Below, piece by piece: positions 51,305 to 59,418 of a stretch of DNA of 64,000 bases; the stretch's first letter is position 1; each line of letters starts with the position of its first letter. Under the pieces are notes generated by a model. The model saw only the letters and a program-made list of their open reading frames with translations, was not told the DNA's origin and did not search any database. This DNA is from Alphaproteobacteria bacterium (GTDB lineage: Bacteria; Pseudomonadota; Alphaproteobacteria; UBA6615). The stretch spans positions 1 to 64,000 of the forward strand of contig JAJFIX010000014.1 of assembly GCA_021774575.1 (NCBI GenBank), given 5' to 3'. Position numbers and translations under genes: made by a program.

Positions 51305-52182
51305 CCAAGCTGGGCGATTTATTGACCGAAGAAGCGCTGCGCGACGTGCGCCCGTCTATTCTGGCTGTTGGTGAGGCGGCGCGGGCGCGCCACCAAAATG
51401 TTGTCGCAGTTCTCTTTTACGGATCTTGCCTGCGCGACGGCGACGATGACGGCAAGATCGCCGATCTATATCTAATTGTCGGCAAGTACCGCCACGCCCA
51501 CAAAGGGTTCTTGGCAGCTTCTTTTAATTGGCTGTTGCCGCCGAATGTAGGATATGTCGAGACCTCTTATGACGGGCGGATAATCCGGGCAAAATATGCG
51601 GTGATTTCTCTGCGCGATTTTGAACGCGCCACTTCGGGGCGCTGGTTCCATTCTTATATTTGGGCGCGTTTTGCCCAGCCTTGCCGGCTGACCTATTGGC
51701 GCGAGGATAAAGATAAAAACCGAGTTCTTTCTGCCCTGGTCGAGGCGACCAGGACAATGGCGCGGGAAATTAACCCCTTACTGCCGAGCCAAGCGACGGC
51801 AGAGACGTTCTGGGTGAGGGGGTTTGGCGAAACCTACCGGGCGGAGTTGCGGAGCGAAGGTCCGGGTCGAGCCGCAGAAATATTTGCTGCCGACCGGGTG
51901 CGCTATGAAGCGATATGGGACGGTTTGAAAATGCCGCCTACCGGAGGGCGACTTTGGGCCCGATGCAAGTGGGCTGTGCGCCGGCCTTGGGGCAAGGTCC
52001 TTTCGGTTGCCCGATTGGTCAAAGCCGCCTTTACCTTTGAAGATGGCGGAACCTACATATTGTGGAAAATAGAGCGCCATTCGGGAGTCGGCGTCACGCC
52101 AACGCCTTGGCAGCGTCGCCACCCTGTTCTCGCGTCAACGGTTCTGGCCTGGCGGCTCTATCGCCGGGGCGCGTTTAAATGA
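51301..52182 (+). CDS. Nucleotidyltransferase-fold protein (Tam41-like)
   Basis: This 293-residue protein has an N-terminal nucleotidyltransferase strand: VVAVLFYGSCLRDGDDDG, then KIADLYLIVG. The Gly-Ser and Asp (DLYLIV) residues match the pattern GSxxR...DLDLIV of this fold, and ISLRDFERATSGRWFHSYIWARFAQPCRL is reminiscent of Tam41-type phosphatidate cytidylyltransferases. The C-terminus is basic and Trp-rich, possibly membrane-associated. It overlaps the lipid-kinase stop by four bases. A role in CDP-activation of a ceramide-phosphate or phosphatidate fits the operon (lipid kinase, then cytidylyltransferase, then CDP-alcohol transferase). The similarity is weak, so the function is inference. 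Confidence 0.6.
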   Translation: MTKLGDLLTEEALRDVRPSILAVGEAARARHQNVVAVLFYGSCLRDGDDDGKIADLYLIVGKYRHAHKGFLAASFNWLLPPNVGYVETSYDGRIIRAKYAVISLRDFERATSGRWFHSYIWARFAQPCRLTYWREDKDKNRVLSALVEATRTMAREINPLLPSQATAETFWVRGFGETYRAELRSEGPGRAAEIFAADRVRYEAIWDGLKMPPTGGRLWARCKWAVRRPWGKVLSVARLVKAAFTFEDGGTYILWKIERHSGVGVTPTPWQRRHPVLASTVLAWRLYRRGAFK

Positions 52183-52193
52183 ATATGGCCGAC

Positions 52194-53408
52194 CTATAGC
52201 CCGACGCGCTCGGGCTGTTTTTTGAGTGCGGCGCGTGCCGCAATATTGGCAAACACGCCGGCAATTGTCTTAATTTCATTCGGGCTGTGGGCCGCAGAAA
52301 GGCTAGCGCGGAGCAGGCAGGCGCCATTTGGCGTCCCCGGCGGCAGCGCCAAATTGACATAGATCCCGGCTTTCAATAATTCGTTCCAGCAATATATCGC
52401 TGTCTCTTCATTTGGCATGTTGACCGCGAGAATGGGGCTTACCGGCGCACAGAGCTGGTAACCGATATCGGTTAGGCGGCGATAAAGATCGCGGGCATTA
52501 TCCCATAATTTTTCGCGTAAATTGGGGCGGGCCCGAATTTGTTTTATCGCTTCTATCACCGCCTCGACATTCGATGGTGAGGCCGAGGCCGTGTACATAT
52601 AGGGTCGGCTAGTATAGCGCAGAATATCAAATTTTGGGTGATTGGACGCCCCGAATCCGCCGACAGAGCCGAGGCTTTTAGAAAACGTACCTACGACATA
52701 ATCGACATCATCTTCGATTCCCAGTTCTGCGACCAATCCCTGGCCGCGATCACCAAAGACGCCTAGGGAGTGGGCTTCATCGACCAGCAGACTAACCCCG
52801 TGTCGGCGCGTGACTTCGGCAAATTCATCCAATGGCGCCTGATCGCCGAGCATCGAGTATATACTTTCCACCACGACCAGTTTGTTAACTTGCTTTTCCG
52901 CCAGGCGATGAAGTCGTTTGTCCAGGTCGGCGGGTGAATTATGGCGGAACCGGATCATTGTCGCTCCGCTGAGCCGACAGCCGTCGTAAATGCTGGCATG
53001 GGAATCGGCGTCGAGCAGGATGATGTCTTTGGACCCGGCGAGACCCGCCAATATCCCTAAATTTGCCTGAAACCCGGTTGGGAAGACGATTGCCGACCGG
53101 CGCCCGAGGAAATCGGCGATTTCTTTTTCAAGGGCGATATGACCGGGATAGGTCCCATTGGCGATGCGCGACCCCGTTGTCGCGGTGCCCTGGGTTTTGA
53201 GGGCCCTGACCGCTGCCGCGATAACCGTCGGGTCAAAGGTCAGTCCGAGATAGTTATTGGTGCCCGCCAAAATCGTCTCTCGTCCATCGATTATTGCCCG
53301 GGTCGGCGATAGAATTTTTTCCACACGCATGTGGAATGGGTCGACACCAAGATCTTCCAGCTGGCCGTATCGGTCAGAGAAGGGGGCGTATTTATCAAAA
53401 AGATCCAT
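52194..53408 (-). CDS. spt: Serine palmitoyltransferase (alpha-oxoamine synthase)
   Basis: This is a PLP enzyme of 404 residues with the alpha-oxoamine synthase motifs: FPTGFQANLG, LLDADSHASIYDG (stacking His137), ESIYSMLGDQAPL, LLVDEAHSLGVFGDRGQG (residues 209-225) and the Schiff-base lysine in GTFSKSLGSVGG (Lys244). It condenses serine with an acyl thioester to give 3-ketosphinganine, the committed step of sphingolipid synthesis. An acyl carrier protein gene lies 18 bases upstream in the same operon, and a ceramide-reductase-like gene beyond it, which separates it from 8-amino-7-oxononanoate synthase and glycine C-acetyltransferase. The stop is 11 bases from the converging + strand operon. 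Confidence 0.92.
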   Translation of the reverse strand: MDLFDKYAPFSDRYGQLEDLGVDPFHMRVEKILSPTRAIIDGRETILAGTNNYLGLTFDPTVIAAAVRALKTQGTATTGSRIANGTYPGHIALEKEIADFLGRRSAIVFPTGFQANLGILAGLAGSKDIILLDADSHASIYDGCRLSGATMIRFRHNSPADLDKRLHRLAEKQVNKLVVVESIYSMLGDQAPLDEFAEVTRRHGVSLLVDEAHSLGVFGDRGQGLVAELGIEDDVDYVVGTFSKSLGSVGGFGASNHPKFDILRYTSRPYMYTASASPSNVEAVIEAIKQIRARPNLREKLWDNARDLYRRLTDIGYQLCAPVSPILAVNMPNEETAIYCWNELLKAGIYVNLALPPGTPNGACLLRASLSAAHSPNEIKTIAGVFANIAARAALKKQPERVGL

Positions 53409-53426
53409 ATATCTATTGGCTTTTAT

Positions 53427-53687
53427 CTACTGGCTTTTCGCCTGGGACAGAACTGCGTCGACAAGATCGCGCGGGCGGTTCACATCGGGCAGCAAATTAA
53501 TCGGAATATCGAGGTCGAATTTGTCCTCAATCTCCATAATCAGCGTCATCGCCGCGACCGAGTCCACGTTCAACTCGGCGGCTAGGTCCGTGTCCATAAC
53601 AATATCAACCGCGTTGGGGTTATAGGGCTCCAACAAATCTCGGACTTCGTTGAATACGGTTTTGGCGGTCAATTCGGCGTTGCTCAT
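53427..53687 (-). CDS. acpR: Dedicated acyl carrier protein (AcpR-like)
   Basis: This 86-residue acyl carrier protein has the phosphopantetheine site LNVDSVAAMTLIMEIEDKFDLDIP (Ser43) followed by the recognition helix II. The usual DSL is DSV. It carries the acyl chain used for sphinganine or ceramide formation. It lies between spt and the epimerase-like gene, as in the Caulobacter locus where AcpR works with serine palmitoyltransferase. It is a specialised ACP, not the housekeeping one, judging by its sequence and setting. Confidence 0.88.
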   Translation of the reverse strand: MSNAELTAKTVFNEVRDLLEPYNPNAVDIVMDTDLAAELNVDSVAAMTLIMEIEDKFDLDIPINLLPDVNRPRDLVDAVLSQAKSQ

Positions 53688-53785
53688 GATAAATGCCCGT
53701 CGCTGATGTCAGGTGTGGACCAACTCATGTCTTGGCATTTTTCATATAAATTAGACATAGAAGGCCCAATAATTCCTGTGGGTAC

Positions 53786-54751
53786 TTAGATCCAGCCCAT
53801 TTTGATATACCATTCGACCGTTTCTGAAAATCCCTCGGCGATAAAAATTTTCGGTTTCCAGTCGATTTTTCCTCCCAGCATATTTTTTCGGCAAACCCAG
53901 TCGGTGTAGATTAGCTCGTTAATTTTGTCTTGAGTTAAAAATGGTTGCTTGCCAGTTGCCCGGGAGAGAGCTGTGGCGGCTGTGGCGACCGCCCGCAATA
54001 TGGCTGTTGGTGGCGAAATGACCCTGATATTGCGTGAAAATTGCTGTCGTGCCTGGTCGACGACACTGCTCCAGCTATGTCCGCCGAGGTGACCGTCATC
54101 AAGTTCAAAGATCTGTCCCGGCGCTATTTTCGCCTCAAGCAGGGCGAGCAAACCAGCGGCGAGATCGGTGACATGGATCAGTGAAAATTTGCCTTTTGGC
54201 GAAAAATTTGCCGCCCAGCCGTGCCGAAACATTTTAAAAAGCATCAAAGTGCCCGTGTCGCCGGGACCATAGACCGCTGGCGGTCGGATAATTTGCCAGT
54301 CTAGGTCCGGCAAAATGTCGCGCATCAGGTCTTCGCCACGATGCTTGCTGGCGCCATAAGCTGAAACTTCGGGGGACCGCGCGGCAAGGGAGGAGATCAG
54401 GATAAATTTTGCCGAGGGCGATTTGCTCGCGACGGCGCGTGCTAAGGCGGCAGTTCCAAGTGCGTTGACCGCGTGAAATGTCTGTTTTGATGCTGCGATA
54501 GTGGTTCCTGCACAATGGATGACAGCGTCGGCCCCTTCGACCAAATCCGTGAGTGCCGATTCGTCCGCCAAATGGCCCAACACGGGATGAACCAGGGTTC
54601 TTGGCTGCAATGCGTTAGCACGCCGCGTGAGCGCTTTCACGCGCCAGCCAGCCGTTGTTAGGTGATCAATGAGGGCTCCACCAATAAAGCCGGTGCCGCC
54701 GGTCAGGGCGATTGTGCCGCGACTGACGTCCTTACCCGCATTTAGGGTCAT
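53786..54751 (-). CDS. cerR: NAD-dependent epimerase/dehydratase-like ceramide reductase (CerR-like)
   Basis: This 321-residue extended SDR has the GGTGFIGGALIDHL nucleotide motif (residues 18-31), HCAGTT, ISSLAARSPEVSAYGASKHRGEDLM with the active-site Tyr132 and Lys136, and IIRPPAVYGPGDTG. Annotated relatives are called NAD-dependent epimerases, but in Caulobacter the homologue next to spt and acpR is the ceramide reductase that reduces the 3-keto group after acylation. The operon position here is the same. It lies 98 bases upstream of acpR and 53 downstream of the ligase gene. Confidence 0.85.
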   Translation of the reverse strand: MTLNAGKDVSRGTIALTGGTGFIGGALIDHLTTAGWRVKALTRRANALQPRTLVHPVLGHLADESALTDLVEGADAVIHCAGTTIAASKQTFHAVNALGTAALARAVASKSPSAKFILISSLAARSPEVSAYGASKHRGEDLMRDILPDLDWQIIRPPAVYGPGDTGTLMLFKMFRHGWAANFSPKGKFSLIHVTDLAAGLLALLEAKIAPGQIFELDDGHLGGHSWSSVVDQARQQFSRNIRVISPPTAILRAVATAATALSRATGKQPFLTQDKINELIYTDWVCRKNMLGGKIDWKPKIFIAEGFSETVEWYIKMGWI

Positions 54752-54804
54752 GATGTGGGGGTTTTGTATCCGTCTGCGAGCGCGACTACCTTGGTCACGA
54801 TCGG

Positions 54805-56595
54805 TCAGCCTGCCATTGCGGCGAGCGGTTCTTCATTCGGTTGAGAGTTGAACGAGGTTTGGGGCTGGGCTAGGTCTACCAACTCGTCGTTGAGATAGAG
54901 GCTTTTCACCGCGGCGCGGCTCAGCTTTCCAGATGACGTGAACGGCAGAGTGCCCGGAGACACCAACAAAATCTCGCAATCGGCGCCACTCGCCTTTTTA
55001 ACCTTGGCCATAATCGTTTTGCGTAGTTCGTCCCGTTCTATACTGGCGCTGACCCTGCAATGGACAACCAGCACCATACGCTCGCCTCCACCGGCCAGGG
55101 AGACGGAAAAACATGCCACGTCGCTACTGCGGATGCGGTCGATTTTCTCCACAGCCATTTCAATATCCTGGGGCCAAATATTACGACCGTTGAGAATAAT
55201 GAGGTCCTTCTGACGTCCGGTTATGACCAGCTGGCCGTCCGACATATAGCCTAGATCGCCGGTATCCATCCATCCATCGGCTTCCATAACGGAGGCAGTA
55301 CCCTCGGGGTCGCGAAAATATCCGTCCATCAGGCTCGGTCCGCTGACCACGATGCGGCCAACCTGGTCTTCTGGCAGAGGGCTGCCGAGATCGTCGCGGA
55401 TATCGATTTTATGACCCGGGATCGGACCGCCGCATTTTATGAATGGGCGGTAATCATCGCCCGGCGTGTGACCGTTGACTTTGGCGCGAACGATTTTGCG
55501 GCTATTTGCCAGTTGTTCCCGGTCGACATATTCGACTGTAAATCCACTATCAACCGGTCCAAAGGTCGTGCCCAGAGTTGTTTCTGCTTGGCCGTAGCAA
55601 GGCATGAAGGCGTTTTTCGAAAACCCGACTTGGCCAAAAATTTTGGCGAATTCATTCAGCGTATTTGGATAAATCATCTCGCCGCCGATCCCAGCCACAC
55701 GCCAATTAGAGAGGTCGAGTGAGCGGGCTTTTTCGCTCAGGCCGCGACGGGCGCATAAATCATATCCAAAATTGGGGCTAAACGACACGGTCGCGCCATG
55801 CTCGGAAATGATTTGCAGCCATACCATTGGCCGTCGGGCAAAACTCTGGGTCGCCATATAATCGATAGAAATCTGGCCCATCATCGGCGCCAGGCAGAAA
55901 CCAACCAATCCCATATCGTGATAGAGAGGTAACCAGGAGGCGGCACGATCGGCCTCCGTTGCCGCCAAACCGTTGCGCAAAATGCCCCTTGTATTGCTGG
56001 TAATCGCTCGTTGCGAAATGACGACGCCACGGGGGCTGGACGTGCTGCCAGACGAAAACTGGATATAGCTGAGCTCATTCTTCTGGAACGGGCGCAAATT
56101 GCCGCCGGTGGTGGGCAGGGCAAAATAATTGGCCGGTGTGCCAATCATCTCAAGCTGAGGTGCCGCTTCTCGGACATATTCGATCAATTCAGGTGAACCA
56201 ACCGCATAGTTTGCCCCGGCTTTGCCAATCAGATTGGCTAAGTTGCGTACATATTCTTCATGGCCACTCAGATGGATGCTGAGTGGCAGCGCCACCGGCA
56301 GCATGCCAGCATACTGGCAGGCAAAAAAGAAATACATGAAATCCGGGGTCGTCTCGGCCACAATCGCCATTCGGGATCCACGTTCAAAACCCGCTCGATC
56401 AAAGGCCTGTGCGAGATCGATTGCCTTCTCGCGTATCTGCGCATAGCCGACAGCCTGCTCGAATGCCCCGCGAGACGAAAAGAAATTGCATCCCGTCGAA
56501 CCGCGCGCCGCATAGTCGAGGCCTTCGGTCAGGGTTTCGAAGTCCGCTCTAACGAACGCCAAATTTGAATTGGTGGTTATTGTTGGACTAGTCAC
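54805..56595 (-). CDS. aasR: Fatty-acyl-AMP/acyl-ACP ligase (AasR-like)
   Basis: This 596-residue adenylate-forming enzyme has the AMP-binding loop SYIQFSSGSTSSPRGVVISQRA (residues ~177-200), LPLYHDMGLVGF (the FAAL-type His-Asp-Met-Gly signature), YGQAETTLGTTFGP, and the C-terminal TGDLGYMSDGQLVITGRQKDLIILNGRN hinge and lid. The HDMGL block and lack of a CoA-binding Lys region mark it as a fatty-acyl-AMP ligase type. It probably loads a fatty acid onto the linked ACP. It is the first gene of the minus-strand aasR-cerR-acpR-spt operon. Confidence 0.87.
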   Translation of the reverse strand: MTSPTITTNSNLAFVRADFETLTEGLDYAARGSTGCNFFSSRGAFEQAVGYAQIREKAIDLAQAFDRAGFERGSRMAIVAETTPDFMYFFFACQYAGMLPVALPLSIHLSGHEEYVRNLANLIGKAGANYAVGSPELIEYVREAAPQLEMIGTPANYFALPTTGGNLRPFQKNELSYIQFSSGSTSSPRGVVISQRAITSNTRGILRNGLAATEADRAASWLPLYHDMGLVGFCLAPMMGQISIDYMATQSFARRPMVWLQIISEHGATVSFSPNFGYDLCARRGLSEKARSLDLSNWRVAGIGGEMIYPNTLNEFAKIFGQVGFSKNAFMPCYGQAETTLGTTFGPVDSGFTVEYVDREQLANSRKIVRAKVNGHTPGDDYRPFIKCGGPIPGHKIDIRDDLGSPLPEDQVGRIVVSGPSLMDGYFRDPEGTASVMEADGWMDTGDLGYMSDGQLVITGRQKDLIILNGRNIWPQDIEMAVEKIDRIRSSDVACFSVSLAGGGERMVLVVHCRVSASIERDELRKTIMAKVKKASGADCEILLVSPGTLPFTSSGKLSRAAVKSLYLNDELVDLAQPQTSFNSQPNEEPLAAMAG

Positions 56596-56947
56596 AATAT
56601 TTCCATCTACCTGATAGTGGCACGTGTCGAGGGATTAGTCGGGTACATACAAATTTTGGGTAATTACAATTTGCGCGGACTTTCCTGTGCCGCACCAAGT
56701 CCACGACCGGCAGGGTGGAAGTTTTGGAAAATTGAATTCGCTGCTCTGCCGTCATGGTGATGGGCCGTACTCATAGCTCGGTGCCAAGAAAAGTCAAGCA
56801 AACGGAGGTCTTGTAACAATCTGAAATAATATTTTAACTAAGAACTCATGTCAGGACGCATCATATTGACGGAGCTTGCCAGGCCGAAAGGGTATGCGAC
56901 GTCTTGTTAGCCATGAAAATGCGAGGAATTCCGCCATTTTTAGACAA
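56596..56947. other. Divergent intergenic region, sphingolipid operon promoter side
   Basis: About 350 bases lie between the aasR and the FG-GAP protein gene. No gene is seen. The stretch is AT-richer than its neighbours, and the promoter for the aasR-cerR-acpR-spt operon should lie in its first part. No convincing palindrome or consensus promoter was found. Confidence 0.4.
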
Positions 56948-58027
56948 ATGAATAGTAACTCGTTCACTTTGAGTCTCGGAAGAGGAAATACTGTTGGATT
57001 CATTGGCCTTTTCCTAACTTTGTGGGGTGTTCTTGGCATCGGCGGCGCACACGGCGTCGAACTGGTGGTGATCAGGGGCGACCAGCCGACCGTCGCCGTC
57101 GCCGCCGCCCAGACGCAAAATTCTGGCCTACCGTCGACGGTACTGGCCCAAGAACTGGAAATAACCAGTGCAGATGGCATCGTTAGTCGACTGCGTTTCG
57201 ACAGCGGCCGGTTCACCTCATTTCAGGTCCCATCGCCAATTGCCGAGCAGACGGTGAGACCTGACAGCCTGCCCGACGGTGAGGTGACCGGCGGCGCCAA
57301 CAATATTTTCGAAGCCTGGTTAACTCAGCCGACGGATCGATATGGGCATGGCATTTTAGGCGACACCATTGAAGCCGGCGCCCTTGCCGTACTCGGCGAG
57401 GATGGGCGCATATCCCAGCATGTATTGGATCGGCAATGGGTGTTTGAAGATCGCAAGGCGCGGATCGCGGACCTTGATGGGGACGGGCTCGATGAAGTGA
57501 TTGTGGTGCGGACCAACGTAAATTTGGGCGCGGCCTTGGCGGTGTTCGGCCTAGGCAGAAATGGGCTTGAACTACTTGCCGAGACGCCGCCAATTGGTAC
57601 CGCGCGGCGCTGGCTTAATCCCGTTGGCGTCGGTGATTTCGATGGCGATGGGGTAACCGAAATTGCTTTTGTCACCACCCCGCATATTGGTGGCTTTCTG
57701 ACCTTATACGAATATCGAAGCAGTCAACTCGTTTTCGATTATGTAGATTCTGGATATTCCAATCACGCAATCGGCACACGGGAGCAGGATTTGTCGACGG
57801 TGCTCGATTGGAATGGCGACGGAGTAATGGACTTGGCGCTGCCTTCGGCGGATCGCCAGACAATGCGAATTGTTAGTTTTGCCGGTGGCACATTTGCCGA
57901 ACTAGCAAGCAGTATTTTGCCGGCCCGATTGGTTGGGACGGTGACCGCCACCGACCTTGATCGCGATGGAACGGGCGAGCTTGCCTTTATCGTTGAAGAT
58001 GGAACGCTGATCTGGCTGCGCCCTTAA
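56948..58027 (+). CDS. Secreted FG-GAP repeat protein
   Basis: This 359-residue protein has a signal peptide (NTVGFIGLFLTLWGVLGIGGAHG) and several FG-GAP-type repeats with calcium loops: ADLDGDGLDEVIVVRTN, VGDFDGDGVTEIAFVTT, LDWNGDGVMDLALPSADR and TDLDRDGTGELAFIVED. It should form a beta-propeller in the periplasm or outside. It is shorter than the UnbV protein at 28263 and lacks the UnbV C-terminus. The start at 56948 was chosen because the signal peptide follows; an ATG at 56894 is also in frame, after AAAGGG. Function unknown. Confidence 0.75.
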   Translation: MNSNSFTLSLGRGNTVGFIGLFLTLWGVLGIGGAHGVELVVIRGDQPTVAVAAAQTQNSGLPSTVLAQELEITSADGIVSRLRFDSGRFTSFQVPSPIAEQTVRPDSLPDGEVTGGANNIFEAWLTQPTDRYGHGILGDTIEAGALAVLGEDGRISQHVLDRQWVFEDRKARIADLDGDGLDEVIVVRTNVNLGAALAVFGLGRNGLELLAETPPIGTARRWLNPVGVGDFDGDGVTEIAFVTTPHIGGFLTLYEYRSSQLVFDYVDSGYSNHAIGTREQDLSTVLDWNGDGVMDLALPSADRQTMRIVSFAGGTFAELASSILPARLVGTVTATDLDRDGTGELAFIVEDGTLIWLRP

Positions 58028-58134
58028 GTAACCGTAGTGGGTGAAAGCGGGAAAAAGTACAATCGATCATTGGCCTCCATTAGCGATCCTGGTAGTTAGT
58101 CTCATATGGGATGAATGAGTATGTGGAGGTCGCA

Positions 58135-58989
58135 ATGGCTGGTGGCGTCATTTGTACAAATATCGTTTCACACACCCCACGCATGGGGGTAGAGGAAAAT
58201 GCGCCGGAATTCGTCCATGGCCTGATTGAGGGCCAGAAGGAAATGGGGCGTTTCCTACGCGAGATGAAGCCCGATCTATTCGTCATTCATTCAACCCATT
58301 GGGTCTCGACTTTTTTGTGGTTTGCGACGGCCCAGGCCGTCCATGAAGGACTATGCGTCGCTGACGAAGCGCCGGACATGATACCAGGGGTGCCCTATAG
58401 ATATCAGGGCGATCCGGAATTTGCCGGTCAGTTGATCGCAAATCTCAAAGGAAGTGATATTCCTGCAAGTCTCAACGAGAGCGAGCATTACCGGTGGGAT
58501 TATGGCACCTATGTGCCGCTGCATTATCTCGACCCCGATGCTGAAATCCCGGTGGTCGGGCTGCCTGTTTGCATGATGTCTCAGCTCGACGAAAATATGG
58601 ACGTTGGGCGGCGGGTACACGATACGGCGGTAGCGACGGGCAAGCGGGTGATCTTTCTCGCCAGTAACGCGTTGTCGCACCGTTTGGTACGTGGTCCGGA
58701 CCAATGGCCGAGCCCCGAGCGCATGGAGATGGATAAACATTTTATCGAATTGGCGACCAGTGGCCAGGTTCGCCCGTTAATCGATTATCTGCCGGAATTT
58801 GCCGAGGACGCAGTGGCGGAAATGGGCGGCCGGGTTATGGCAAGCTTCATGGGGACTCTGGATGCCATGGATCGGACATTGGGAGACCGGACTGCGGCCG
58901 GGGCGAAATTTTCCGGCCGGCAATTTGGTGCCTATGGGCAATCATCGGGGTCGGGTAACGCCAATCTCGCCATCTGGACTGAGACGTAA
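58135..58989 (+). CDS. LigB-type extradiol ring-cleavage dioxygenase
   Basis: This class III extradiol dioxygenase of 284 residues begins ICTNIVSHTPRMG (His13, an iron ligand), then FVIHSTHWVST (His55), ESEHYRWDYGTYVPLHYL and IFLASNALSHRLV (active-site His). It resembles LigB-type homoprotocatechuate 2,3-dioxygenases. It opens a catecholic ring next to a hydroxyl, giving a semialdehyde. TGGAGG lies 8 nt before the ATG at 58135, better supported than the ATG at 58111. It leads an operon with dehydrogenase, hydratase, decarboxylase and tautomerase genes that process its product. The true aromatic substrate is not known. Confidence 0.87.
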   Translation: MAGGVICTNIVSHTPRMGVEENAPEFVHGLIEGQKEMGRFLREMKPDLFVIHSTHWVSTFLWFATAQAVHEGLCVADEAPDMIPGVPYRYQGDPEFAGQLIANLKGSDIPASLNESEHYRWDYGTYVPLHYLDPDAEIPVVGLPVCMMSQLDENMDVGRRVHDTAVATGKRVIFLASNALSHRLVRGPDQWPSPERMEMDKHFIELATSGQVRPLIDYLPEFAEDAVAEMGGRVMASFMGTLDAMDRTLGDRTAAGAKFSGRQFGAYGQSSGSGNANLAIWTET

Positions 58990-59019
58990 TTCAAGCATTC
59001 AAAGGGAGGGAAATTTATC

Positions 59020-59403
59020 ATGACGGACAAAACGGCGGAAGATTATCACGAAATCTATTCGGATCTTTTGGGGTTCACCCCGCCGCGGATTAAGCATCGG
59101 GTGAAACTCGGCTTGGAGGTTGATCCCGATCTTCTCGATAAATTGGAGACGTTGCGCGAAGCGGCGATGTATCCCGATTGCATGGATACCAAAACCGCCC
59201 AGATGATCCTTTTTGCCGTGCTGCTGACGCGCCTGGCACCGGCGGCGCGCATTCACTGTATCGCGGCCAAGCGGGCCGGGGCGACGAAGGAAGAGCTGCA
59301 CGCGGTCTGTGGCCTGACCTTTCTTTTTTGTGGGCTATCAGCATTCAATATCGGCGCCGAAATGATCCAAGAAGTTTGGGCCGAGGATGCCGAGGACAAA
59401 TGA
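59020..59403 (+). CDS. Carboxymuconolactone decarboxylase (CMD) family protein
   Basis: This 127-residue helical protein has the CMD core LAPAARIHCIAAKRAGATKEELHAVCGLTFLFCGLSAFNIGAEMI. The AhpD-type CxxC is absent, so peroxidase activity is unlikely. GGGAGGG precedes the ATG. In the meta-cleavage operon its job is uncertain: true carboxymuconolactone decarboxylase belongs to the beta-ketoadipate route, so here it may act on a related lactone or ring-cleavage product. Confidence 0.82.
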   Translation: MTDKTAEDYHEIYSDLLGFTPPRIKHRVKLGLEVDPDLLDKLETLREAAMYPDCMDTKTAQMILFAVLLTRLAPAARIHCIAAKRAGATKEELHAVCGLTFLFCGLSAFNIGAEMIQEVWAEDAEDK

Positions 59404-59418
59404 AATTAGGAATAGCTG

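Noticed and set aside
52194-53408. Reading the PLP enzyme as BioF or glycine C-acetyltransferase
   Set aside because: The adjacent acyl carrier protein, ceramide-reductase-like and acyl ligase genes, and absence of biotin genes, make serine palmitoyltransferase the better call.
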